Positions 32,381 to 42,754 are shown, numbered from the stretch's first letter. The stretch is 64,000 bases of DNA from Psychrosphaera sp. F3M07 (GCF_018860345.1 NZ_JAHKPJ010000021.1:429173-493172), one strand, 5' to 3'. Made by a program: numbers and translations. The notes: generated from the sequence alone by a model not told the origin.

Positions 32381-34585
32381 ATGTTACCCATTTTCCGTAT
32401 TTCCCATTTCATCATTATAATTTTCTTAATTAGCTTTTCGACTACTATTGCAGCCAATGTGACCGCAGTTGACTGTGTCACTTGCCATCAATCAGCAGTA
32501 AACGACTGGCAACAGTCGGATCATGCAAAGGCGATGGATTTAGCCAACGAAAAAACGATTCTGGGCAATTTTAATAACGTAACAACCAAACACTTTAGTC
32601 AACAGGCTCGGTTTTATATACAAGATGAGTTATTTAAAATTGATTTAACCGAGGGAGATAAGTTAACAACATATACGGTCAATTACACTTTTGGACATTA
32701 CCCATTGCAACAGTATTTAGTGCCAGCCCAAGGTGGTCGATTCCAAGTATTTCCGTTTGCTTGGGACTCTAGGCAAGAGTCACAAGGAGGTCAACGTTGG
32801 TATCCAAACTATGCCAATGAAGATATAAAAAGTAACGACAGATTACACTGGCAACAACCCTTGCAAAACTGGAACGGTATGTGTGCCGATTGCCACTCTG
32901 ATGGATTAAAGCGTAACTACTCTATTGCCGAAAATAGCTTTGAAACAAAGTGGGATAATATTAATGTTGGTTGCCAGTCATGTCATGGAAAAATGGATGA
33001 CCACACACAAGTAAACGTACAAACCAGTTCAAGTTTAATCGATTCCCCCCAGCAACATCAGCAAGTTTTAAATTGGTTGATTAAACCTGGAGAAAAAGTA
33101 GCAAAGTTAAGAGACCAACAAGGTAAATTAGCGACCAAGCAAGAAAAACGAGATAAAGGTAAGTTTATGGATACCTGTTTTTCTTGTCATTCTTTACGTT
33201 CTCCTTTAACTGATGGTATTCAACCTGAGCAAGAGTTTTTAAATCAATTTTCACCAAGTTTACTCTCACAACCTTTTTATCATAGTGATGGTCAGATCAA
33301 AGAAGAAGTATACGTTTACGGTTCATTTTTACAGAGCAAGATGTTTGCTGAAGGGGTTACTTGTTTAAATTGTCATAACAAACACACAATGAAAGTAAAA
33401 ACACAAAGTAATGGGTTATGTTTGCAATGTCACAGTTCTGAGGTTTATCAACAAGAAAAACATACACAACATCCACTTACCTCATCAGGAGGCCAATGTG
33501 TCAATTGTCATATGCCAGAAACCACTTATATGAGTGTCGATGCAAGACGAGATCATAGTTTTAGAATACCAAGACCAGACCTATCAGCAATCTACAATAC
33601 ACCTAATGCCTGTATTAATTGCCACCAAGATCAAGACAATCTGTGGGCTGTATCTCATTTAGAAAAATGGCACGGCAAATCCAAAATTTTAAGCGATGGA
33701 GAGCAACTCTTTATCGAGTTACAACATCAAGGTGGTTTGCCATTAGACTTACATTTTAAATTAATAAACGACCTAAGCTTAAATGAAATTAAGCGAGCCA
33801 GTGCCATTATGTTACTACCAAACTCAACAGCAAAACTTAGTGATTCACAAGTGCAATCATGGATCGCATCAGACGAACCACTTATTCGTTTAGCGATGGC
33901 TAAAGTTGGTCATTTACTGCCGCTAAATGAGCGAATTAAACATTATAAATCCTTGCTAAATGACCAATACAAGGCAATTCGAATAGCTTCAGCCACTCAC
34001 CTCGTCAATTTAGGGCTAGAGCAAAGTGTAATATTCAAAAATGCGTTTGATGAATTAGTATTTGCCAATGAAGTAAGTAGTTGGCGTGGTGAAGGCAACT
34101 TAAACCAAAGTTTAATTCACTTGAATAAAGGACAAACGACACAAACTATTTCAGCACTTAACAAGTCAATATCCGTTGACCCTTATTTTGATGTCCCCTA
34201 TGTAAACTTAGCGGATGTTTATAAAAACCTAAATGATAATAAAAATGAAAAATCAACGCTAGATAAAGGGTTAACATTCAACCCAAAATCAGCAAATTTA
34301 CATTACAGTTACGGCATGTATTTAATCAGGCTTGGCGATAAAAAATCATCTATAAACTCTTTTGCCAGTGCCATCAGGTACGACAATACAAATCCACAAT
34401 TCGCTTATCTTTATATATTGGCTTTGGACAGTGTTGGCAATACTCAAAAGGCAATTAGAGAATTAAAGCTCATCATTAAGCGTTATAACTATAACCGTCA
34501 ATTACTTCAGCTTGGACTTGGGTTTGCTCAAAAACAACAAGACCGTTCTAGTTATCAGTATTTTGCTCAGTATATGAAGCCTTGA
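32381..34585 (+). CDS. exported octaheme c-type cytochrome with TPR-like C-terminus
   Basis: A 734-residue protein with a signal peptide (IIIIFLISFSTTIAANV). Eight CxxCH haem sites follow, in order CVTCH (32-36), CADCH, CQSCH, CFSCH, CLNCH, CLQCH, CVNCH and CINCH, all in the first 430 residues, resembling cytochrome c554/multihaem CxxCH families. The rest is helical repeats, HEAT-like and then TPR-like (SISVDPYFDVPYVNLADVYK, LTFNPKSANLHYSYGMYLI). It is probably periplasmic or on the outer membrane. It stands alone, and substrate and partner are unknown. Confidence 0.85.
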   Translation: MLPIFRISHFIIIIFLISFSTTIAANVTAVDCVTCHQSAVNDWQQSDHAKAMDLANEKTILGNFNNVTTKHFSQQARFYIQDELFKIDLTEGDKLTTYTVNYTFGHYPLQQYLVPAQGGRFQVFPFAWDSRQESQGGQRWYPNYANEDIKSNDRLHWQQPLQNWNGMCADCHSDGLKRNYSIAENSFETKWDNINVGCQSCHGKMDDHTQVNVQTSSSLIDSPQQHQQVLNWLIKPGEKVAKLRDQQGKLATKQEKRDKGKFMDTCFSCHSLRSPLTDGIQPEQEFLNQFSPSLLSQPFYHSDGQIKEEVYVYGSFLQSKMFAEGVTCLNCHNKHTMKVKTQSNGLCLQCHSSEVYQQEKHTQHPLTSSGGQCVNCHMPETTYMSVDARRDHSFRIPRPDLSAIYNTPNACINCHQDQDNLWAVSHLEKWHGKSKILSDGEQLFIELQHQGGLPLDLHFKLINDLSLNEIKRASAIMLLPNSTAKLSDSQVQSWIASDEPLIRLAMAKVGHLLPLNERIKHYKSLLNDQYKAIRIASATHLVNLGLEQSVIFKNAFDELVFANEVSSWRGEGNLNQSLIHLNKGQTTQTISALNKSISVDPYFDVPYVNLADVYKNLNDNKNEKSTLDKGLTFNPKSANLHYSYGMYLIRLGDKKSSINSFASAIRYDNTNPQFAYLYILALDSVGNTQKAIRELKLIIKRYNYNRQLLQLGLGFAQKQQDRSSYQYFAQYMKP

Positions 34586-34687
34586 GTTATTTATTAACCT
34601 GAATTATTAATGAATAGTCAAAAACTAACTGTAAAGCTTTTTCACTTTCAATAATATTTAGTATTAATTCATCGAATTTTATAAATA

Positions 34688-35419
34688 TTAACAATAGTTC
34701 TTTTCTATTATTGGCCGTAAAACTAATTCATCAACACATGAATTTTCATCTTGAACCATCATATGCAAGATCGAATTTACAACGCTAGATGTTTGCAGAT
34801 ACAGTGGTCTTTCACTATCCCTAAACGGCGTATCAACACCACCTGGATAAATTGAACAAACCTTAACCCCACTTTCTCTTACTTCCTTTCTAAACACCTT
34901 AGTTAGTGCATCAAAGCCTGATTTTGACGCCGTATATGCCCCTATGCCTTCATTGGCGAAGTTACAAACCGTCGACATAACATTAATGATCATGCCTTCG
35001 CGCTGCTCTTTCATCGACTTATTATACGTTTCTTGCATAAATACAAATGGCGCAATCAAATTGATATTTAACATCCACTCTAGGTCATTAATGTTAATGT
35101 CTTTTACTTGTGCTCTAGAGTTATTCAGACCCGCACAGTTAACTAAGATATCAATCTCACCTAAGGTTGAAATAGCATTAACTACAAAGTGAATAATATT
35201 ATTAGGATCAGCAATATCAAATGTATCAGAAAGCGTTTGTCCTTTTACTTCGCTAACATTAAGTAAAACCTCATTCATCTTATCTTTAGAACGGCCACAA
35301 AAAGCAACATTAGCTTCTACAGAAAGTAACTTTTCTGTTAAAGCTCTGCCAATGCCCGACGTTGCGCCTGTAACAATAATATTTTTACCTTTTAATTCTT
35401 TCAAGTTTTTATACTCCAT
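34688..35419 (-). CDS. short-chain dehydrogenase/reductase
   Basis: A classical NAD(P)-dependent SDR of about 243 residues: TGATSGIGRAL cofactor motif, VNCAGLNN, catalytic Ser in NVMSTV and YTASKSG, then YPGGVDTPFRD. The frame opens at 35464, but the first codons lie inside a terminator hairpin, so I place the start at the ATG 35419 (35431 is the alternative). It follows the agar-sugar operon but is cut off from it by that terminator. The substrate is unknown. Confidence 0.85.
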   Translation of the reverse strand: MEYKNLKELKGKNIIVTGATSGIGRALTEKLLSVEANVAFCGRSKDKMNEVLLNVSEVKGQTLSDTFDIADPNNIIHFVVNAISTLGEIDILVNCAGLNNSRAQVKDININDLEWMLNINLIAPFVFMQETYNKSMKEQREGMIINVMSTVCNFANEGIGAYTASKSGFDALTKVFRKEVRESGVKVCSIYPGGVDTPFRDSERPLYLQTSSVVNSILHMMVQDENSCVDELVLRPIIEKNYC

Positions 35420-35431
35420 TCCTAAGCCCAT

Positions 35432-35458
35432 AAAAAAAGGGGGATCATAAGATCCCCC
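35432..35458 (-). terminator. terminator after the aldehyde dehydrogenase gene
   Basis: Perfect eight-pair stem GGGGGATC/GATCCCCC with an ATAA loop. On the minus strand it is followed by seven T residues, so it is a strong terminator between the dehydrogenase operon and the last SDR gene. Confidence 0.9.
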
Positions 35459-35506
35459 AAACAACAGGCATTCAATTAGGGTGAATTGAATTACACGTGA
35501 AAAATG

Positions 35507-36973
35507 TTACTTAGTTTCTTTAAGGTAAACGGTTTTCTTTTCTAAATATTGCTCTAAACCAAATTTACCGTCTTCGCCACCAAATCCACTTTGCTTCCAA
35601 CCATTATGGAAACCTTGGTGCTGTTCGCCCATACCGCGGTTAATATAAACTTCACCAACTTCTAATTCGTTGATAGCTTTATTAATATCAAAAAAGTTTT
35701 GGCTGTAGATATAAGCACTTAAACCGTAAATACTGTCATTACAGTATTCAATCGCTTGATCCATATCTTTTACTTTAACAATTGGTAAAACCGGACCAAA
35801 CGTTTCTTCATGAACCGCAATATTATTCTGCGCTACGTCAACTAATAATGTTGGCTCATACCAACAACCGCCTTCATAACCTTCAACAGTTGCTGTTTTT
35901 CCGCCTGTAGCAACAGTCGCACCTTGTTTGATACTTTCTTGTACTATGTGATCGATGTTTTCAATTTCACGTTGATTACACTTTGGCCCCATTTGTGTCT
36001 CAGGATCCATAGGATCACCAACTCTAAGGGCTTTAACGGCTGGTACAAACTTGGCCATGAATTTTTCATAAACACTATCTTGTACATATAAGCGTTCAAC
36101 ACAGGTACATACTTGACCACAGTTAGCAAAACGTCCCCAAAGAGCGCCTTCTACAGCTGCATCTAAATCAGCATCTTCCATAACAACCATAGGCGCTTTA
36201 CCACCTAGCTCTAACATCACTGGTGTCATGTATTCAGCTGATGTTTTATATATTTGCTTACCTGCAGCAGTAGAGCCAGTCATGGTGATCATTTTAGTGA
36301 TTGGACTTTCACACAAGGCTTGTCCAACAACTGAACCAGAACCATTAATCACGTTTAGAACGCCCGCTGGAATACCTGCTTCGTTAGCAATACGCCCTAA
36401 TTCGGTGGTAGCTAACGGTGTTTCTTGTGTTGGCTTTAAAACAATGGTATTTCCCGTGATTAACGCCGGACCAATTTTACGGCCAGCTAATGCCAATGGG
36501 AAATTCCAAGCTGTGATCCCAACAACAACACCACGTGGTACTTTGTGAATGTAAATTTTTTCGTCTTCGTTATCCGAAGGAAGAATATCACCTTCAATAG
36601 TTAAGGCATTATCACAAGCGTAATCAATAAAAGTAGCAGTAACATCTACCTCCATTTGTGCAACTGATAACAATTTTCCTTGTTCTGCCACTAACATTGG
36701 CGCAAGAATATCTTTGTTTTCACGAATTTTATTCGCGAAGTTACGTAAAATACTTTGGCGTGTACGTGCCGTTAATTTAGCCCATGTTTTTTGTGCTGAT
36801 TCAGCCGTTTCTAAAGCTAATTGCGCATCTTCTGCACAACCTTTAGGAATAACACCGATCACTTCACCCGTTGAAGGGCTTAAAATATCAATCTTACCTT
36901 CAACTTTTGATGGAATATATTCACCATTGATGAAGTTAACATTGTTTTGAAACTTATAATTTTGAGTAGTCAT
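35507..36973 (-). CDS. aldehyde dehydrogenase, probable 3,6-anhydro-L-galactose dehydrogenase
   Basis: A 488-residue ALDH of the AldA/lactaldehyde type. The start is the ATG at 36973, with GGGGAG at ribosome-site distance; the longer frame opens with TTG inside the previous gene. Motifs are [27 protein letters not shown], glutamate in LELGGKAP, catalytic cysteine in NCGQVC and [11 protein letters not shown]. Lying in one operon with an anhydrogalactonate-type cycloisomerase, it is best read as the enzyme oxidising 3,6-anhydro-L-galactose to anhydrogalactonate. Lactaldehyde oxidation is the alternative. Confidence 0.85.
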   Translation of the reverse strand: MTTQNYKFQNNVNFINGEYIPSKVEGKIDILSPSTGEVIGVIPKGCAEDAQLALETAESAQKTWAKLTARTRQSILRNFANKIRENKDILAPMLVAEQGKLLSVAQMEVDVTATFIDYACDNALTIEGDILPSDNEDEKIYIHKVPRGVVVGITAWNFPLALAGRKIGPALITGNTIVLKPTQETPLATTELGRIANEAGIPAGVLNVINGSGSVVGQALCESPITKMITMTGSTAAGKQIYKTSAEYMTPVMLELGGKAPMVVMEDADLDAAVEGALWGRFANCGQVCTCVERLYVQDSVYEKFMAKFVPAVKALRVGDPMDPETQMGPKCNQREIENIDHIVQESIKQGATVATGGKTATVEGYEGGCWYEPTLLVDVAQNNIAVHEETFGPVLPIVKVKDMDQAIEYCNDSIYGLSAYIYSQNFFDINKAINELEVGEVYINRGMGEQHQGFHNGWKQSGFGGEDGKFGLEQYLEKKTVYLKETK

Positions 36974-36978
36974 TGAGA

Positions 36979-37752
36979 TTATCTCCCCATCCAACCGCCG
37001 TCTACCAATAAGATAGCGCCGTTAACATAACTAGCAGCTTCAGAAGCTAAGAAGACAGCTGGTCCTTTAAAGTCTTCAGGGTTACCCCAACGACCTTGTG
37101 GAATACGACCTAAAATAGCCGCATTACGCTCTGCATCCGCACGAAGTGCTTCTGTATTATCCGTATCGATATAACCCGGAGCAATGGCATTAACGTTTAC
37201 GCCTTTACCTGCCCACTCGTTCGAAAGTGCCATCACTAATTGACCAATTGCGCCTTTACTTGCCGCATAACCTGGTACAGTAATACCGCCTTGGAATGTT
37301 AATAAAGAAGCTGTGAATATAATTTTACCTGAACCACGACTTACCATTTCTTTCCCAATTTCACGGCTCAGAATAAATTGTGAGTTTAAGTTAACATCAA
37401 TCACTTTATCCCATAAATCATCGCCATGCTCTGCAGCAGGAGCGCGTAATATAGTACCTGCATTGTTAACTAAAATATCAATTTTAGGGAAGTCAGTTTT
37501 GACTTGTTCGATGAAGGCATATAGCGCGTCACGGTCAGAAAAATCACATTGGTAACCTTTAAAGTTTTTTCCTAATGCTTTTACTTCTTTTTCAACCGCT
37601 GAGCCTTCAAGTTCTAAAGATGCTGAAACACCAATAATATCTGCGCCCGCTTCAGCTAAACCTAACGCAATACCTTTGCCAATACCGCGTTTACAACCTG
37701 TAACTAATGCAATCTTGCCTTCTAAACTAAACTTTTCAAACATATTATTCAT
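36979..37752 (-). CDS. KduD-like SDR, probable 2,5-diketo-3-deoxygluconate reductase step
   Basis: A 257-residue SDR close to 2-dehydro-3-deoxy-D-gluconate 5-dehydrogenase (KduD): [32 protein letters not shown], catalytic [11 protein letters not shown] and [14 protein letters not shown]. In the anhydrogalactose route a KduD-type enzyme reduces 2,5-diketo-3-deoxygluconate to KDG. It starts 27 bases after the zinc dehydrogenase gene and ends next to the aldehyde dehydrogenase start. Operon position supports that role. Confidence 0.87.
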   Translation of the reverse strand: MNNMFEKFSLEGKIALVTGCKRGIGKGIALGLAEAGADIIGVSASLELEGSAVEKEVKALGKNFKGYQCDFSDRDALYAFIEQVKTDFPKIDILVNNAGTILRAPAAEHGDDLWDKVIDVNLNSQFILSREIGKEMVSRGSGKIIFTASLLTFQGGITVPGYAASKGAIGQLVMALSNEWAGKGVNVNAIAPGYIDTDNTEALRADAERNAAILGRIPQGRWGNPEDFKGPAVFLASEAASYVNGAILLVDGGWMGR

Positions 37753-37779
37753 TTCTTAAACCTTGTCTCTAAAATCAAA

Positions 37780-38802
37780 CTATTCTGCGTTACATTCTAC
37801 AAGTGCTTTCATGCCTTCAGGATTTCCATCCATACTAGCGAATGCCGTACCTATGTCGTTTAATGGAGTAACTGAGCTAATAAATGGTTTAAGATCAATT
37901 TGGCCTGAAGCAATTAATTCAATTGCCCAATCAAAATCTTCTGCTTCGTATACTCGAGCACCAAGTAGTTCTAGTTCTTTCCAGAAAAATTGGAATAAAT
38001 CAATTTCAGGTTTAGTGCTATGTATCGCTACCATTACTATACGACCTCGACGACCGGCAATTTGAGTCATAGCATCTATTGCAGGTTTTACACCTGACAC
38101 TTCAAATACTACGTCGGCGCCTTTAGTACCTGTCCATTCATCAACAAACGCTGTTAAGTCTTGTTCAATTGGGTTAATTGATTTCACACCTAATTCGTCG
38201 GCAAATGCGCGACGACTTTCATTTGGTTCAGAAACCAATACTTCCGCTCCCACACTTTTAGCTACGGCGGCAACAAGTTGGCCAATTGGCCCGCCTCCAA
38301 GTACGACTACTTTTTCACCCGCTTTCAAACGAGAACGACGTACATCATGACAAGCAACAGATAAAGGCTCAACCAATGCTCCTTGTTTAAGGTCAACAGT
38401 TGCAGGTAATTTATGTAAAGTTCGTGCTTTAACAGTCCAGCTTGATTGGAAAGCCCCAGGGGTATCAATACCCATAAATTTAAGGTTTTGACAAATATGA
38501 GTGTGCCCGGCATTACAAGTAGGACAATCGCCACACCAATCAAGAGGACGAACCACTACTTTTTCTCCAACTGTAAAACCTGTGACTCCTGCACCAATTT
38601 CAGCAACAACCCCTGATATTTCATGGCCTATAGTTTGTGGAATTGAAACACGTTGATCCATAACACCGTGATAAATGTGCATATCTGTGCCACAAATGCC
38701 TACATAACCAACATTTAATCTTACTTCGCCTTCAGCAGGTTTTTGTGCGCTACCTTCTACAACCTGAAAACCTTTATTACCTATATATTGAGCTGCTAAC
38801 AT
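37780..38802 (-). CDS. zinc-dependent dehydrogenase, probable 2-keto-3-deoxy-L-galactonate 5-dehydrogenase
   Basis: A 340-residue MDR-family alcohol dehydrogenase. Catalytic zinc ligands lie in GICGTDMHIYHG and GHEISG; structural zinc cysteines lie in CGDCPTCNAGHTHIC; the cofactor motif is VLGGGPIGQLV. It resembles L-galactonate/threonine-type dehydrogenases. Between the cycloisomerase and the KduD-like gene, it fits oxidation of 2-keto-3-deoxy-L-galactonate to the 2,5-diketo acid. That step is inferred from context, not from residues. Confidence 0.83.
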   Translation of the reverse strand: MLAAQYIGNKGFQVVEGSAQKPAEGEVRLNVGYVGICGTDMHIYHGVMDQRVSIPQTIGHEISGVVAEIGAGVTGFTVGEKVVVRPLDWCGDCPTCNAGHTHICQNLKFMGIDTPGAFQSSWTVKARTLHKLPATVDLKQGALVEPLSVACHDVRRSRLKAGEKVVVLGGGPIGQLVAAVAKSVGAEVLVSEPNESRRAFADELGVKSINPIEQDLTAFVDEWTGTKGADVVFEVSGVKPAIDAMTQIAGRRGRIVMVAIHSTKPEIDLFQFFWKELELLGARVYEAEDFDWAIELIASGQIDLKPFISSVTPLNDIGTAFASMDGNPEGMKALVECNAE

Positions 38803-38849
38803 GTTTATATTCCTACTAAAAATACTAATAAATTTGTGATCTATTGTGA

Positions 38850-39953
38850 TTAAGATGACTTAACCAAATGCGGTGTAACAAGTTGGGAATCAAACTCAAC
38901 CCCAACACCTATAATATTTGGAGCTAATGCCTTACCATCTTTTAGTTGCAATGGTGTAGTAGTGTATTCATCAATTGGAAATGAATGGACTTCCAAATAA
39001 CCAGCATGAGCTTGAGATGACAGCAATGACACATGTAATTCATGCATCCCATGGCTACAAACTGGGATGTTATGTTGTTTAGCTAATGCAGAAATTTCTA
39101 ACCATCCCGTTATGCCACCTATATTAGAAGCATCCGGCTGTACAAAACCTAAATTTGAGTTGGCAAACGCGTAAGTAAATTCATGATAAGTATGTAAGTT
39201 TTCACCCATAGCTAATGGGATAGATGTTGACTTGGCAATGCGTCCATACATTTCATATTCATCAGGAAGGGTTGGCTCTTCAAACCAAGTAATATCCAGA
39301 TGTTCGATGGCATTAGCAAACGTAATAGCTTGCTGTTCAGACATTGAATAATTAGCGTCCACCATAAATTTAATATTTGGCCCAATTAAATTACGCACCG
39401 CTTCTACACGAGCAACATCTTCTAAGTAATCTTCTTTACCTACTTTGATTTTGACGGCATGAAAACCACGATTTAAATAAGATTGAATATTGTTCAGTAA
39501 TTTTTGTTGTGAGAAATTAAGATCAATTCCACCTGCATAACAAGCGGTTTGATTACTAGCTCCTCCGGCAACTTGCCAAAGAGGTTTGTTTAAAACTTTA
39601 CATTTGATATCCCACAATGCGATATCAACAGCTGACATAGCAAAGCTTACTATCCCGCCGCGACCTACATAATGTAAGCCCCAATACATGCGGTCCCAAA
39701 CCTGCTGAATTTGAGACGCGTCTTGACCTATTAATCCAGGTTTAATTTCATCTTCAAGCAGTGAAAATATAGCTCGACCACCTTTACCACCTGTGTAGGT
39801 ATAACCTGTACCTTCATATCCATCCGTCGTGGTTATGGTACAAGTAATAACTTCAAAATGGGTATGATCACCATGTTTAGCATCTGCTAACACTTCAGCC
39901 AAAGGTATATTGTAAATCGCATTTTTTATCGATTTTATTTTTCGAATGGTCAT
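38850..39953 (-). CDS. enolase-superfamily cycloisomerase, probable 3,6-anhydro-L-galactonate cycloisomerase
   Basis: A 367-residue enolase-superfamily enzyme of the mandelate-racemase type. It shows the catalytic KIKVG lysine motif, metal ligands VDANYS, WFEEPTLP and MGENLHT, and C-terminal CSHGMHELHVSL. It should open the anhydro ring of 3,6-anhydro-L-galactonate to give 2-keto-3-deoxy-L-galactonate. It is the first gene of the minus-strand operon that continues with the zinc dehydrogenase, KduD-like and ALDH genes. The shared palindrome lies 37 bases upstream. Confidence 0.87.
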   Translation of the reverse strand: MTIRKIKSIKNAIYNIPLAEVLADAKHGDHTHFEVITCTITTTDGYEGTGYTYTGGKGGRAIFSLLEDEIKPGLIGQDASQIQQVWDRMYWGLHYVGRGGIVSFAMSAVDIALWDIKCKVLNKPLWQVAGGASNQTACYAGGIDLNFSQQKLLNNIQSYLNRGFHAVKIKVGKEDYLEDVARVEAVRNLIGPNIKFMVDANYSMSEQQAITFANAIEHLDITWFEEPTLPDEYEMYGRIAKSTSIPLAMGENLHTYHEFTYAFANSNLGFVQPDASNIGGITGWLEISALAKQHNIPVCSHGMHELHVSLLSSQAHAGYLEVHSFPIDEYTTTPLQLKDGKALAPNIIGVGVEFDSQLVTPHLVKSS

Positions 39954-39989
39954 CTCACACTCTCAATGATATAAAATTAATTACTGTTT

Positions 39990-40001
39990 ATTGTTAACAA
40001 T
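39990..40001. promoter_or_regulatory. shared palindromic operator, site 1 (cycloisomerase operon)
   Basis: ATTGTTAACAAT, a perfect 12-base palindrome, 37 bases upstream of the cycloisomerase start. One of seven copies in the locus. Confidence 0.75.
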
Positions 40002-40154
40002 TTACACTCGGTTTTAATGTATGTAAAGGCAAAGATATAAATAAAGTGAAAATTTTTGATATATAAATGAAAAATATGTAGGAATTTATCTGATATACAT
40101 TTTGTATTTAGAAAATAGTTAAAATACGGTAAAAAATATTAAAAATCAGATGAT

Positions 40155-40198
40155 TATTGGTGACTAAGCTTGCAGAAACCTGCTACTTAATCACCAAT
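40155..40198. other. long imperfect hairpin between GH117 and cycloisomerase genes
   Basis: Outer arms ATTGGTGA/TCACCAAT and an inner GCAG-AAAC-CTGC stem. It lies just downstream of the GH117 stop on the minus strand and upstream of the next promoter. It lacks a clear T run, so it may be a weak terminator or an mRNA end-stabilising stem. Confidence 0.5.
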
Positions 40199-40218
40199 AT
40201 ATTTATACCAAAGTGGAG

Positions 40219-41295
40219 TTACGAACCTGTGTTTTGGAAAGTACCTACATCTAACACCTGTTTACGAACTTTAAATTTACAAATAAAGTTCCAATTCCAG
40301 CTGGCATCATATTTATGGCATAACCCCCATGGAATCCCAGGATTGGGTAATTTTGCATCAGGATCTCTAAACAAACCTATTGCTTCTGGTGCCCCTTTAA
40401 TATGGGCCATAATTTCAAAATTTATTCCGTCAGGTGCAAATTGAATTGTATTTTTTTCAGGGCCATCGGTTGTTAACAATGAGGCAACACCACCATTTTG
40501 TATCCAAACAACCACTTCATGGCCTGAGTTAGAAATTGGGTTATATTCAGACTTTACGTAAGGTCCTTGAATATCATCAGCGATAGCAACACCATGTTTT
40601 ATCTCTCGGCCACCAAAGTTCATGCCCTCGCCCATGGTTTCACCTTTATAATACAAATAAAACTTATTATTAAATGGCAAAATACATGGATCGTGTACTT
40701 TATGACTATCAAAGCTACCTTTTGATTTAACCTGAAAACGATTATCTTCACTACCAAGCCACTCTCCATCTTGGGCTGGAGAAAGTATTGGCTTATCTGA
40801 TTTTTGCCAAGGTCCAAACGGTGAGTCTGCCCATGCTAATGCCACTTGTTCAATCTGGCGGTTGGTATAAGGGAACTGAACTGACTGATACACTAAGTAA
40901 TATTTACCTTCAAACTGTAAAACCTCTGGTGTAAACACAGCTCTATCATCAAAGCGTCCTGACTCACCTCGAGTGATAGCAACACCTTGCTCTTTCCATT
41001 CAATTGTATCTGTTGAAGTTGCATGCCAAATTTCCGTTAGATCCCATGGAAATACCTTATCTTCAGGTCTTCCACCAAAACCAACTGTTTCGCCACTACC
41101 ACGGGTATACCAGCAATGATATACACCATCAACTTCGATAACAGATGTTGGGTCTCGACGAATAACACCATGTTCAAACGCAAAATCACCAGTTAATTCT
41201 TCAATATCAAATTCGGTCATCCAATCAGAGTTTTTATTGTCATAACCTCGTTCAATTGCACGTAAGCTGGCTGAGCTAAGTTTTTTATTATTCAT
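40219..41295 (-). CDS. GH117 alpha-1,3-L-neoagarooligosaccharide hydrolase
   Basis: A 358-residue five-bladed beta-propeller glycosidase of family GH117, without signal peptide, hence cytoplasmic. It cuts neoagarobiose to D-galactose and 3,6-anhydro-L-galactose. The blade segments [62 protein letters not shown] and [14 protein letters not shown] hold the conserved acidic and histidine residues. It follows the kinase gene by four bases, so the two form one operon. It feeds the ALDH and cycloisomerase steps. Confidence 0.88.
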   Translation of the reverse strand: MNNKKLSSASLRAIERGYDNKNSDWMTEFDIEELTGDFAFEHGVIRRDPTSVIEVDGVYHCWYTRGSGETVGFGGRPEDKVFPWDLTEIWHATSTDTIEWKEQGVAITRGESGRFDDRAVFTPEVLQFEGKYYLVYQSVQFPYTNRQIEQVALAWADSPFGPWQKSDKPILSPAQDGEWLGSEDNRFQVKSKGSFDSHKVHDPCILPFNNKFYLYYKGETMGEGMNFGGREIKHGVAIADDIQGPYVKSEYNPISNSGHEVVVWIQNGGVASLLTTDGPEKNTIQFAPDGINFEIMAHIKGAPEAIGLFRDPDAKLPNPGIPWGLCHKYDASWNWNFICKFKVRKQVLDVGTFQNTGS

Positions 41296-41299
41296 AATA

Positions 41300-42274
41300 T
41301 TAAGACCTACTTTGTAAATTAAGTTTGTTTATCAACGTCTGATCAAATACACCTTGAGGTAAAATAGCACCTTGGTGTTGTACTACTTCTGATGCCACCA
41401 TAGTCGCATTTAATAACGAATGGTTAATAGACAGCTGATTGATCCTCGATGCCAAGTAAACACCGGCAAAGGAGTCCCCTGCCGCTGTTGTATCAATTTG
41501 TTGTGGTGCAGGGACAAAAGGAATATGAACCTTTAGCTGATTATTTTGATAACCATAACTCCCTTTATTTCCCGCTTTTACAATGACTTCATCAACACCT
41601 AGTGAATAACAATAGTTTACGACGTCTTCAACTGAGTGATGGTTATAGACCTGTTGGTGTTCATCTAAACCCGGTAAAGCAATAGTCGATACTCGGTATG
41701 CTTGTTCAAACCATATTTTAGCGTCTTGTTCACCATCAAACATTTGTGCACGATAATTAGGATCAAATGCGATTTGTTTGCCTAATGACTTTAAACGGCC
41801 AAGTACTTTTATTAATTTCGCTCTATCATTATTAGTTAATATCCCCAACGAGATACCACTAAAAAACACAAGATCTACGTTGTTTAACAATGCAACATAC
41901 TCTTCAACAGTACTAAACTGCATCATAGTGGTGGCGGCAGAGTTTTTACGCCAATAACTAAAACTACGTTCACCGCTATCATCTACCGAGATGGCATAAA
42001 TACCAATTGAATGATCTGTACTTTTCATCACAAAAGTATCGTCTATGCCTTCTTCGGCCCAACGAGCTTTCATCGACATGCTCATTTCGTCATTGCCTAT
42101 AGCACTAAACCAGTTTGTAAACATAGTTGGAAATACACGTTTGGCATAAACCAAAGCATTGTAAGTATCTCCTGCATATGATTTTTTTAACGTATGTTGA
42201 GTATCAGGACTTAACTCCATCATACACTCACCAATAGCGACAAACACAGGGGATTGACTGCAACTTTCAAACAT
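41300..42274 (-). CDS. kdgK: PfkB-family sugar kinase, probable 2-keto-3-deoxygluconate kinase
   Basis: A 324-residue ribokinase-fold enzyme, most like KDG kinase. [14 protein letters not shown] and the short [16 protein letters not shown] segment form the substrate lid region, and DTTAAGDSF (261-269) holds the catalytic base and anion hole. I start at the ATG 42274; the frame opens earlier only through a TTG. It should phosphorylate KDG to KDPG as the last step visible here. The Eda aldolase is not in the window. Confidence 0.85.
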   Translation of the reverse strand: MFESCSQSPVFVAIGECMMELSPDTQHTLKKSYAGDTYNALVYAKRVFPTMFTNWFSAIGNDEMSMSMKARWAEEGIDDTFVMKSTDHSIGIYAISVDDSGERSFSYWRKNSAATTMMQFSTVEEYVALLNNVDLVFFSGISLGILTNNDRAKLIKVLGRLKSLGKQIAFDPNYRAQMFDGEQDAKIWFEQAYRVSTIALPGLDEHQQVYNHHSVEDVVNYCYSLGVDEVIVKAGNKGSYGYQNNQLKVHIPFVPAPQQIDTTAAGDSFAGVYLASRINQLSINHSLLNATMVASEVVQHQGAILPQGVFDQTLINKLNLQSRS

Positions 42275-42357
42275 TAAATATACTCTAATTATGATGAAGG
42301 TCTGACCGCCATCAAACAAATGGATAAATAGTGTAACTTAGAAATTACCATTTGTTA

Positions 42358-42369
42358 ATTGTTAACAAT
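42358..42369. promoter_or_regulatory. shared palindromic operator, site 2 (kdgK-GH117)
   Basis: ATTGTTAACAAT, perfect palindrome, 84 bases upstream of the kinase ATG. Confidence 0.75.
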
Positions 42370-42677
42370 AAATATTTTTATCTTAAATTATTACTTATTA
42401 TTCATATAACCGGTATAGATGGGAGAGATTTTGCTAATCCAAATTGCGACTACCACATCAATCACATGGTAAATAACACTATTAAAATCAATTGGATAAT
42501 TCATTATACAACCTATATTTTTATATACTCCTCTCCATTTATCGGAAATTTAACGATCTAATAACAATTTTTGCAAAATTGTATTACCAATCGTCATTAT
42601 CAATGTTATTGCTTAATTAATACTATTTATTGATAGTTATTACATTAGGGTTATTCTCATTTGTCATAACATCCGCT

Positions 42678-42689
42678 ATTGTTAACAAT
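42678..42689. promoter_or_regulatory. shared palindromic operator, site 3 (halogenase)
   Basis: ATTGTTAACAAT, perfect palindrome, 66 bases upstream of the halogenase ATG. Confidence 0.75.
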
Positions 42690-42754
42690 ATACATAATGG
42701 GGTAATGTAATTATTGACCCGTTATCCAGTCAATTAAAAATAAGTTATTTTCAA

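Larger units (their letters stand above)
42275..42754. other. divergent promoter region with two shared palindromes
   Basis: A 480-base AT-rich region between the kinase and halogenase genes. No real gene is seen; a 69-codon frame at 42352 has no start context or family likeness. It holds one shared operator near each gene. Confidence 0.6.

Noticed and set aside
42352-42561. 69-codon open frame in the kinase-halogenase gap
   Set aside because: It overlaps the operator, has no ribosome site, no family likeness and AT-driven composition. Treated as chance.
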